Of a DNA stretch of 64,000 nucleotides, positions 1 to 7,113 are shown in pieces. A program made the position numbers and the translations under genes. Numbering within the stretch: the stretch's first letter is position 1; every line of letters starts with the position of its first letter. The stretch is from CAVTHW01 sp963734625 (GTDB lineage: Bacteria > Acidobacteriota > Terriglobia > Bryobacterales > Bryobacteraceae), in assembly GCA_963734625.1 (NCBI GenBank), contig CAVTHW010000019.1:62001-126000 (forward strand), written 5' to 3'. The notes beneath the pieces are model-generated. The model saw only the letters and a list, made by a program, of their open reading frames with translations. It was not told where the DNA came from and did not search any database.

Positions 1-2789
1 TCACCGGCGCCGTCCGCTACGGGACGGGCTATCCCGAGATTCCCCACTACCGCGACGTGCCCTTTTTCAAGGGGCAGAAGAAGACCGTGCTGCGCAACTG
101 CGGCACGATCAGCCCCGACGACATCGAAGAGTACATTGCCGTGGGCGGCTACCAGGCGCTGTACAAGGTGCTGATCGACGCCAAGCCGGAGGCGGTCATC
201 GAGCAGATCAAGGCCGCCAAACTGCGCGGGCGCGGCGGCGCGGGCTACCCGACCGGCAGCAAGTGGGAGTTCCTGCGCAAGGCCACGGACGAGCCGAAGT
301 ACATCATCTGCAACGCGGACGAAGGCGACCCGGGCGCCTACATGAACCGCAACGAGATCGAAAGCGATCCGCATTCGTTGCTGGAGGGAATGATCATCGG
401 CGGTTACGTGACCGGCGCCAAGGAGGGCATCATCTATGTCCGCGCCGAGTATCCGCTGGCGGTACACCGGCTGGAGCGCGCCATAGATCAGGCCATCGAA
501 TACGGCCTGCTCGGGAAGAACATTCTGGGGCGCGGCTTCGATTTCGATCTGCACCTGGTGGAAGGCGCAGGAGCCTTCGTGTGCGGCGAGGAGACGGCGC
601 TCATGCGCAGCCTGGAGGGAAAGGCCGGCCGGCCCAGCCCGCGTCCCCCCTTCCCCGCGCAAAAGGGGCTATGGGGCAAGCCCACGAACATCAACAACGT
701 CGAGACCTGGTACAACATAGCGCCGATCGTCATCAAGGGCGCCGCCTGGTTCACCGAGACGGGCAGCCCGAAGAGCGCGGGAACGAAGGTCTTCTCGCTG
801 GTGGGCAAGGTGCGGAACACGGGGCTGGTGGAACTGCCACTGGGCACGCCGCTCAAGAGCCTCATCTACGACATCGGCGAGGGCGGGGTAAACGGCCACG
901 CTATCAAGAGCGTGCAGACGGGCGGACCGTCGGGCGGTTGCATCCCTAAGGAGATGTTCGATACGGCGACCGACTACGAGACGCTGGCGCAGTTGGGATC
1001 CATCATGGGCTCGGGCGGCATGGTGGTGATGGACGAGGACAACTGCATGGTGGACGTGGCGCGCTACTTCGTCGAGTTCACCCACTCGGAGTCCTGCGGC
1101 AAGTGCATCCCATGCCGGGTCGGACTGGACAAGGCCCTGCAAATCCTGAACCGGTTCACCCGCGGCGAGGCCGCCGAGGAAGACCTGCACACGCTGGACG
1201 AGTTGAGCCGCATGATTCGCGATTCATCGCTGTGCGGCCTGGGGCAGACCGCGCCCAACCCGGTACTGACCAGCCTGCGGCACTTCCGGCACGAGTTCGA
1301 GGACCACATTCGCGCCAAACGGTGCAGGGCGGGCATCTGCGAGGACCTGGCGCTGTCGCCGTGCGAAAACAGTTGCCCGCTGCACATGAACATCCCGCGC
1401 TACCTCCAGCTATATAAAGAGGACCGCCTGGAGGAGGCCTTCGAGAGCGTAATTATCGACAATCCGCTGCCGGCCTCCACCGGCCGGGTTTGCCAGCACC
1501 CTTGCGAAAACCGCTGCCGGCGCACGGGGATAGACGAATCGGTCAACATGCGCGACGTACACCGCCACATCGGCGATGCCATCTATCAGTCGGACCGTTT
1601 CGACGCCATGGCCGCGCGGATCGCCGGCCGCTGCCTGCCGGCTACGGGCAAGAAGGTTGGCGTGGTCGGGGCCGGGCCGGCCGGCCTGGCTTGCGCCTAC
1701 TATCTGGCGCTGCTTGGCCACGAGGTCCAGGTGTACGACTGCAACGCCGAGGCGGGCGGCATGCTGCGCTACGCGCTGCCACAGTACCGGCTGCCGAAAT
1801 CAGCCCTGGACAAAGAGATCGAACTGATCCGCCGGGTGGGCGTGGAGTTCGTTTTCAATACCAGGGTGGGCCAGGACGTTTCGCTGAACGATTTGGACGC
1901 GCGGCACGACGCGGTCTTTCTGGCGATCGGCACCTGGAAGGAAGCCTCGGTCCATCTGGCCGGCTCGGAACTGAAGGGCGTTATTTCAGCCCTCACTTTC
2001 CTGGAATCGGTGGCGAAAGAGGAGCCGGTCGAGATTGGCAAGCGGGTCGTGGTAATCGGCGGCGGCAACGCCGCGATCGACTCGGCGCGGACAGCGCGGC
2101 GCAAAGGCTCGAAAGTGACCATCCTCTACCGGCGCGAGCGGAAAGACATGCCCGCCATCGCCGAAGAGACGGAGGCCGCCGAGGCCGAAGGCGCACAGAT
2201 CGTATTCCTGGTGGCGCCGCACCGGATCGTCGGCAACGCCAATGGGACGGCGCAGGCCATAGAAGCGGTCAAGACGCGTCTGGGCGAGTACGATGCTTCC
2301 GGCCGGCGCCGGCCGATACCGACGGACGAGATCCAGCGCTTCGATTGCGACACCGTGATCCTGGCGGTGGGCGAAGCGGTGGACCTGGATTTTGCGCGGG
2401 CGTCCGGCTTGCGGATCAAGGAATCGGGCGTGGTGGAAGTGGACCGCTACTCGCTCGAAACCAGCCGCGAGGGCTTCTATGCGGGCGGCGATGTGATCAC
2501 CGGCGCTTCCAACGTGTCCAACGCCATGGGCTATGGCAAGAAGGCGGCCCGGAACATCGACGAGCGGCTGATGGGCTTCCGCCGCTGGGAGCAAATCTTC
2601 CCCGAGTTCAGCTATGAGATGAAGCCGCCCGCGCACCCGAGCGAGAACCGGCGCAATCAAGTCGGCGAGCGGCCGGCGGAAGAACGCATACGGACCTTCG
2701 GGGAGGCCACGGTCGGGCTCACCCCGGTCGAGGCCCTGGAAGAGTGCTGCCGCTGTTTGCGCTGCGACTGTCCGAATGAGGAAGCGTAA
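1..2789 (+). CDS. hoxF: Hydrogenase diaphorase subunit (HoxF/NuoF type) fused to a GltD-like NAD(P)H/FAD oxidoreductase domain; 5' partial
   Basis: The reading frame is open from the left edge, and residues before the GTG at 57 read as normal NuoF-family sequence, so the true start lies outside the window. Numbering from that GTG, a NuoF/HoxF domain fills about residues 15-420: a glycine-rich NADH loop (RGRGGAGYPTG, about 58-67), an FMN region (GAGAFVCGEET, about 170-180) and [4Fe-4S] cysteines C347, C350, C353 and C393. A GltD/dihydropyrimidine-dehydrogenase-like module follows (about 425-910) with N-terminal cysteines C436, C440, C479, C483 and C487, an FAD Rossmann motif (GAGPAGLA, about 540) and a second NAD(P) motif (GGGNAAID, about 665) followed by a YRRER stretch, as in NADPH-binding relatives. 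The extreme C-terminus adds CCRCLRC. It should oxidise or reduce NAD(P)H and pass electrons to the hydrogenase encoded downstream. The second flavin domain is not part of ordinary HoxF; whether it couples NADPH or ferredoxin is unknown. Confidence 0.88.
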   Translation, partial: TGAVRYGTGYPEIPHYRDVPFFKGQKKTVLRNCGTISPDDIEEYIAVGGYQALYKVLIDAKPEAVIEQIKAAKLRGRGGAGYPTGSKWEFLRKATDEPKYIICNADEGDPGAYMNRNEIESDPHSLLEGMIIGGYVTGAKEGIIYVRAEYPLAVHRLERAIDQAIEYGLLGKNILGRGFDFDLHLVEGAGAFVCGEETALMRSLEGKAGRPSPRPPFPAQKGLWGKPTNINNVETWYNIAPIVIKGAAWFTETGSPKSAGTKVFSLVGKVRNTGLVELPLGTPLKSLIYDIGEGGVNGHAIKSVQTGGPSGGCIPKEMFDTATDYETLAQLGSIMGSGGMVVMDEDNCMVDVARYFVEFTHSESCGKCIPCRVGLDKALQILNRFTRGEAAEEDLHTLDELSRMIRDSSLCGLGQTAPNPVLTSLRHFRHEFEDHIRAKRCRAGICEDLALSPCENSCPLHMNIPRYLQLYKEDRLEEAFESVIIDNPLPASTGRVCQHPCENRCRRTGIDESVNMRDVHRHIGDAIYQSDRFDAMAARIAGRCLPATGKKVGVVGAGPAGLACAYYLALLGHEVQVYDCNAEAGGMLRYALPQYRLPKSALDKEIELIRRVGVEFVFNTRVGQDVSLNDLDARHDAVFLAIGTWKEASVHLAGSELKGVISALTFLESVAKEEPVEIGKRVVVIGGGNAAIDSARTARRKGSKVTILYRRERKDMPAIAEETEAAEAEGAQIVFLVAPHRIVGNANGTAQAIEAVKTRLGEYDASGRRRPIPTDEIQRFDCDTVILAVGEAVDLDFARASGLRIKESGVVEVDRYSLETSREGFYAGGDVITGASNVSNAMGYGKKAARNIDERLMGFRRWEQIFPEFSYEMKPPAHPSENRRNQVGERPAEERIRTFGEATVGLTPVEALEECCRCLRCDCPNEEA

Positions 2790-2804
2790 GAAGGAGAGAT
2801 CGAA

Positions 2805-3515
2805 TTGTCCCAGAAGATTTCCATACGCATCGACGGCGAGTATCTTTACGCTCAAGAGGGCCAGTCTATTCTGGAAGCGGCCCAAGCCAGCGACAAGTTC
2901 ATTCCGGCGCTGTGTCACCTCAAGGGCCTGACTCCCGCGGGCGCGTGCCGCTTGTGCATGGTCGAGATCGCGGGCGTGGGCCGGCTGCTGCCCGCCTGCA
3001 CTACGCCGGTCCAGGAAGGCATGGCGGTCACGACCAAGTCCGCGAAGCTGGATACGTACCGGCGCATCGGGCTGGAATTGCTGTTCACCGAAAGGAACCA
3101 CTACTGCTCGGTGTGCGTGTCCAACGGCCACTGCGAATTGCAGAACCTGGCCCAGAAGCTGGGCATAACCCACGTGCGTTATCCCTACAGCTTCCCCAAG
3201 CTGGCGGTGGACACATCGCACCCGCGCTTCGTGCTGGATCACAATCGCTGCATACTGTGCACGCGCTGCGTACGCGTCTGCGCCGAGATCGAAGGCGCGC
3301 ACGTGTGGGACGTCATGAGCCGCGGGGTCCAGTCGAGGCTGATCAGCGAGATGGAAAAGCCTTGGGGAAAGGCCTCCAGTTGCACCGGTTGCGGCAAGTG
3401 CGTGCAGGTGTGTCCCACTGGCGCGCTGGCCGAGAAGGGGTGGGCAGTGGAAGAGATGACCAAGAACTACGAGAACGTCAGCCGGCTGGCGGCCCACCGG
3501 GGGGCGCAACGATGA
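2805..3515 (+). CDS. hoxU: Iron-sulfur electron-transfer subunit of bidirectional [NiFe] hydrogenase (HoxU type)
   Basis: The 236-residue protein matches the NuoG N-terminus/HoxU architecture. It has a plant-type [2Fe-2S] ferredoxin domain (C37, C48, C51, C65), a His-Cys [4Fe-4S] site (H99, C101, C104, C110) and two C-terminal [4Fe-4S] ferredoxin motifs (C149/152/155/159 and C193/196/199/203). It should relay electrons between the flavin subunit upstream and the hydrogenase small subunit. The start is a TTG preceded by AAGGAGAG, 15 bp after the previous stop; no better in-frame start was seen. It overlaps the next gene by four bases (ATGA), so translation is probably coupled. Cytoplasmic; no signal peptide or membrane segment. 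Confidence 0.9.
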   Translation: MSQKISIRIDGEYLYAQEGQSILEAAQASDKFIPALCHLKGLTPAGACRLCMVEIAGVGRLLPACTTPVQEGMAVTTKSAKLDTYRRIGLELLFTERNHYCSVCVSNGHCELQNLAQKLGITHVRYPYSFPKLAVDTSHPRFVLDHNRCILCTRCVRVCAEIEGAHVWDVMSRGVQSRLISEMEKPWGKASSCTGCGKCVQVCPTGALAEKGWAVEEMTKNYENVSRLAAHRGAQR

Positions 3516-4042
3516 GCAAGGTCAAGCTCGCGACAGTCTGGCTGGACGGGTGCTCGGGCTGCCACATGTCCTTGCTGGACATCGACGAGAACATTGTGGC
3601 CGTGGCGCAGAAGGCGGACATCGTTTTCGGCCCACTGGTGGATGCGCAGGAATTCCCCGAGGGCGTCGATGTGACGCTGGTGGAAGGCGCCGTCAGCAGC
3701 CAGGACGACCTGAAGCTGATTCAGACGATTCGCCAGCGCAGCCGCCTGCTGGTGGCCTTGGGCGATTGCGCCGTAACGGGCAACGTTCCGGCCATGCGGA
3801 ACTCGATCCCGGTGAAGAAGCTGCTGGAGCGGATTTACGTGGAAGGCGCCCAGCCCAGCGGCGGCGTACCGGTGGACGGGGTTCCGGCGTTGCTCAGGCA
3901 CGCGGTGCCCGTGCAGGAGGTGGTGAAGGTGGATATTCACGTGCCGGGCTGCCCGCCGCGGCCGGAAGCGATTCTTCACGTGGTCGGCGAGTTACTGGCA
4001 GGGCGCAAACCCAAGGTTGGGCCGCACGCGAAGTTCGGCTAA
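3512..4042 (+). CDS. hoxY: [NiFe] hydrogenase small subunit (HoxY type)
   Basis: This 176-residue protein is the size of soluble group 3 hydrogenase small subunits (HoxY), with no Tat leader or C-terminal anchor. Proximal [4Fe-4S] cluster ligands are visible: C14 and C17 in DGCSGCH, a cysteine in LGDCAVTGN and one in PGCPPRPE. It passes electrons from the large subunit to HoxU/HoxF. The ATG overlaps the hoxU stop by 4 bp, and hoxH starts 14 bp after its stop. The small size and diaphorase neighbours point to an NAD(P)-linked group 3d-like enzyme rather than a membrane uptake hydrogenase. Confidence 0.9.
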   Translation: MSKVKLATVWLDGCSGCHMSLLDIDENIVAVAQKADIVFGPLVDAQEFPEGVDVTLVEGAVSSQDDLKLIQTIRQRSRLLVALGDCAVTGNVPAMRNSIPVKKLLERIYVEGAQPSGGVPVDGVPALLRHAVPVQEVVKVDIHVPGCPPRPEAILHVVGELLAGRKPKVGPHAKFG

Positions 4043-4055
4043 GGAGGAGATGACA

Positions 4056-5480
4056 ATGGCGAAGACGATCACCATCAAGCACGTGACCCGGATTGAGGGC
4101 CACGCCCGCATCTCCATCCATCTGGATAAGAACGGGAAGGTCTCCTCGACCAATCTGCACGTCACGCAGGTCCGGGGTTTCGAAAAGTTCGTCGAAGGCC
4201 GGCCGTATTATGAGATGCCGTCGATCACGTCGCGCATCTGCGGAATCTGTCCGGTCAGCCACGCGCTGGCCTCGTCCAAGGCTTGCGACGCGATCATGGC
4301 GGTGCAAGTGCCCTCGACCGCCTTGAAGCTTCGAGATCTGCTGCACTGCGGTCAGTTCGTGCAGTCGCACGCGCTCAGTTTCTTCCATCTCTCCTCGCCG
4401 GACCTGCTGCTGGGCTTCGACTCGGATCCAGCCAAGCGGAACATCATCGGCGTGCTCGAAAAGTTTCCGGACCTGGCCAGGTCGGGCGTGGTCCTGCGCA
4501 AGTTCGGCCAGCAAGTGATCGAACGGCTGGCCAAGGAGCGAATCCATGCCTCCTGGGTGGTGCCGGGCGGCGTGAACGCAGCGCTGGCGAAGGACGACTG
4601 CGACGCCATCCTCAGCGAATTGCCCGTGGCCAAGGCCATCGCCCGGCATACGCTGAAGTTCTTCAAGGACGCTATCGCCGGCTTCGGCGAGGAAATCGAG
4701 AACTTCGGAAACGCGCCGACCATGTATGCCGGCTTGACCGACGCCCAAGGCAACCTGCGGCTCTATGACGGCGAGCTGCGATTTCGCGACGCGAAGGGCG
4801 GCCTGGTGACGGCCATCGAGCAGCCGGCCGGCTACCAGGAGTTCATTGGTGAGGCTACGGTACCGCACTCTTATCTGAAGGCCCCCTACTACAAGCCGCT
4901 CGGTTATCCGCAGGGGACTTATAGGGTCGGGCCCCTGGCGCGCCTGAACGTGGCCGACGCCTGCGGCACGCCGGAGGCGGACGCGGAACTGGCCCAGTAC
5001 CGCGAGCGGTTTGGCCGCATGCCGCACAGCTCGTTCCTGTATCACTACGCGCGGCTGATCGAGCTGATGCACGCCCTCGAGCGCATGGAAACGCTGCTCA
5101 ACGATCCGGACATTTTCAGCCCGCACGTGCGCGCCTTCGCCGGCGTGAACGCGCTCGAAGGGGTGGGGATAATCGAAGCGCCGCGCGGGGTGCTGATCCA
5201 TCACTACAAAGTGGACGAGAACGGCGCCATGCGCTACGCCAACCTGATTGTGGCCACGGGCCACAACAACACGGCTATCGGCAAGGGCGTCCAACAGGTG
5301 GCCCAGCACTTCATCGACGGCAACAAGATTCAGGAGGGCATGCTGAACCGGGTCTCGGCCCTGGTGCGGGCCTACGATCCGTGCTTGAGCTGCTCGACGC
5401 ACGCCCTGGGTGAATACCCGCTCGACGTTCAATTGCTCTCGCCCGGGGGCGAGGTGCTGGATGAGGTGCGGGCTGAGTAG
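4056..5480 (+). CDS. hoxH: [NiFe] hydrogenase large subunit (HoxH type)
   Basis: The 474-residue catalytic subunit carries both Ni-Fe binding pairs: RICGICPVSH near the N-terminus (C62, C65) and DPCLSCSTH near the C-terminus. The latter is followed by a 25-residue tail that would be expected to be removed by a maturation endopeptidase. RIEGHARI at residues 12-19 is also typical. Start choice: ATG at 4056 lies 6-7 bases after AAGGAGGAG; an in-frame ATG at 4050 is too close to that site, and a far-upstream one would overlap hoxY. No hyp maturation genes or hoxW protease are in the window, so they must lie elsewhere. The next gene is convergent, making this the operon end. Confidence 0.93.
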   Translation: MAKTITIKHVTRIEGHARISIHLDKNGKVSSTNLHVTQVRGFEKFVEGRPYYEMPSITSRICGICPVSHALASSKACDAIMAVQVPSTALKLRDLLHCGQFVQSHALSFFHLSSPDLLLGFDSDPAKRNIIGVLEKFPDLARSGVVLRKFGQQVIERLAKERIHASWVVPGGVNAALAKDDCDAILSELPVAKAIARHTLKFFKDAIAGFGEEIENFGNAPTMYAGLTDAQGNLRLYDGELRFRDAKGGLVTAIEQPAGYQEFIGEATVPHSYLKAPYYKPLGYPQGTYRVGPLARLNVADACGTPEADAELAQYRERFGRMPHSSFLYHYARLIELMHALERMETLLNDPDIFSPHVRAFAGVNALEGVGIIEAPRGVLIHHYKVDENGAMRYANLIVATGHNNTAIGKGVQQVAQHFIDGNKIQEGMLNRVSALVRAYDPCLSCSTHALGEYPLDVQLLSPGGEVLDEVRAE

Positions 5481-5487
5481 TCGCTCC

Positions 5488-5507
5488 GCGCTGCCCAGGC
5501 CCAGCGC
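5488..5507. terminator. Inverted repeat between convergent genes, possible terminator
   Basis: A perfect 6-bp stem (GCGCTG/CAGCGC) with an 8-base loop lies just after the hoxH stop and before the 3' end of the convergent gene. There is no T-run on either side, so intrinsic termination is only a weak suggestion. Confidence 0.3.
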
Positions 5508-5526
5508 TCTGTCAGCGCGTCCGCGA

Positions 5527-6495
5527 TCAGGGCCGTTTCTTGCACTTCCCTTGGGCTTGCTCCAAATCATCCAGGCAGCGCAGGAGATCGGGCTTCCCCG
5601 GGATTGTCACCTCCGCTAGGCTGGACCGCATCTGATCGAGAAACGCAGGCGGCACGTACGAGTCTTCCTCACAGGCCAGCCGGAGCGCATATCTCGCCCG
5701 TGAGATTGCCCTCTCGATCGCCTCGTTGATCGCAGCGCCGTTCGGGCGCCTTGTCCAGTACTGCTGGAAAGTCCTGTTCACCGCTTGAAGAGTGCAGTAC
5801 GAATAGCATTCGTCGCCCGGGACCTGGAGTCGCGCCGCTGCCCACGCCAACTCCTCGGCCCACGGTGGGTCCGGGTGCTGATCGTAAAGACTCCAGTAGG
5901 TTTCGGGCTGTAGAAACCAGCGGTCAGCGGGGTCGAAGTACTTCAGAAGGTCCGGGCGTGACGAGAGCCAGGCGCGCTTCAGCGGCTCTTTGGCGGCGAC
6001 CCGGCCAGTCGCCGAGGGAAGTGACACGGCGCGCTCGATGATGCTCAGCCGGCGAAACTGAAGCAGGCCGGACGACGCCAGCGCGGAAGCGAAGTCATGA
6101 GCCAGCAGGTTATCCACCTCGACATAATCTCCGAAACTGACCTGATCCGATCGCTGGAGGACGTGGCCGGCGGCCGCCAAGAGAGCCGGTTCCGGATCCG
6201 AGCGTTCGAACCCGGCGGTCAACGGGCCGAAAACCCAACACGTGGGGGAACTTCCCGAGACCCGCGACCGGTCGAAATACCAGTCCTCTCCGTTCTCCCT
6301 CGATTCTCTTGCGGCGGCGATGATGTCGCCCAGTAGATACGAGTGGACGACTTGCGCCGAGCGGGTGGGCTCGGCTCTGCAAACGACTTTCGTGGCGATC
6401 ACCATGCGGGTTCTTATCTCCTGGGCGCCCAGCGAGCCTGCCGAACTCAGCCCTAGCAGGACAATGAACCAATAGATGAAACGCACAAAGCGCAT
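5527..6495 (-). CDS. Secreted hypothetical protein with an SH3-like N-terminal segment
   Basis: The 322-residue protein has a signal peptide (hydrophobic residues about 5-20, cleavage near SLGAQ). About residues 35-70 resemble a bacterial SH3 repeat (CRAEPTRSAQVVHSYLLGD), a fold often seen in envelope proteins. The rest is mainly helical with many Trp and Arg residues and is not recognised. Cysteines are few and scattered and could form disulfides. It is the second gene of a minus-strand pair: its ATG directly abuts the stop of the gene at 6496-7071. It converges with the hydrogenase operon and is unlikely to share its function. Confidence 0.6.
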   Translation of the reverse strand: MRFVRFIYWFIVLLGLSSAGSLGAQEIRTRMVIATKVVCRAEPTRSAQVVHSYLLGDIIAAARESRENGEDWYFDRSRVSGSSPTCWVFGPLTAGFERSDPEPALLAAAGHVLQRSDQVSFGDYVEVDNLLAHDFASALASSGLLQFRRLSIIERAVSLPSATGRVAAKEPLKRAWLSSRPDLLKYFDPADRWFLQPETYWSLYDQHPDPPWAEELAWAAARLQVPGDECYSYCTLQAVNRTFQQYWTRRPNGAAINEAIERAISRARYALRLACEEDSYVPPAFLDQMRSSLAEVTIPGKPDLLRCLDDLEQAQGKCKKRP

Positions 6496-7071
6496 TCAGC
6501 GGACCGCCGGCGCGGGGGCGATCCGGACGTTCACTCCCTGCGGGCTGATCTCGAATCGCTCGACCTGGTGCTGCAAGGGGAAGGGGCGGCCGATCTTAGC
6601 GTCCGGAAAAATCGGCAGCAGAAAGTTGGCGATGAGGAAGTCCAGGACCGCGCCCCTGGCCTTGACGCCGGAAACATCCACCTCCTGGACGAAGACGGTG
6701 GCGCGCCCCTGGCCGGATTCGATTCTGGTGACGACGCGCACTTGCCTCTCGCCGGATAGCAACCAGGTAAGAATCAGGCTGGGCGGTGCGCCTTTCAATT
6801 CCCTGACCTTCAGAAAATCCACCAGAGCGGAGCCGGTGGCCGTGCCGTTACCGAGTTCGAGCACGCCGTTGCGCACGCCTTGAGGCACGACTTTGCGAAC
6901 CTCGCCGTGAGCGTAAGCGTTCAGCTCGGCCAAGCTCAGCCAGATGCGTGATCCGGGCGCCGCCTTGTCCTGCTCGATGAGGTCGATCTTCCGCGTGGCG
7001 CTCTGGTAGAGGTCGTCGGCGCCGGCGGCCGCCGCAGCAACGAGGAATGCGGCTATCAGGACGCGCCTCAT
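6496..7071 (-). CDS. Secreted hypothetical protein
   Basis: This 191-residue protein starts with a clear signal peptide (MRRVLIAAFLVAAAAAGA). The mature part has an N-terminal helical stretch followed by alternating hydrophobic beta-like strands and ends in APAPAVR. No family was recognised; the compact strand-rich layout would fit a lipid- or ligand-binding periplasmic protein, but that is speculation. It is the first gene of a two-gene unit with 5527-6495. Its start lies 42 bp from the start of the divergent TonB-type receptor, so the two promoters would overlap. Confidence 0.55.
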   Translation of the reverse strand: MRRVLIAAFLVAAAAAGADDLYQSATRKIDLIEQDKAAPGSRIWLSLAELNAYAHGEVRKVVPQGVRNGVLELGNGTATGSALVDFLKVRELKGAPPSLILTWLLSGERQVRVVTRIESGQGRATVFVQEVDVSGVKARGAVLDFLIANFLLPIFPDAKIGRPFPLQHQVERFEISPQGVNVRIAPAPAVR

Positions 7072-7113
7072 GGTTTGATTCTAGCGGTTCCAGGAGCGGG
7101 GTAGAATGGGCGC

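Noticed and set aside
1986..3509. Long open frame (507 codons) on the minus strand across the hydrogenase genes
   Set aside because: It lies antisense to well-supported diaphorase and HoxU genes; its Arg/His/Ala-rich product is typical of shadow frames in GC-rich DNA.
3894..5570. 558-codon minus-strand frame opposite hoxH
   Set aside because: Same reason: antisense to a gene with intact catalytic motifs, with no family resemblance of its own.
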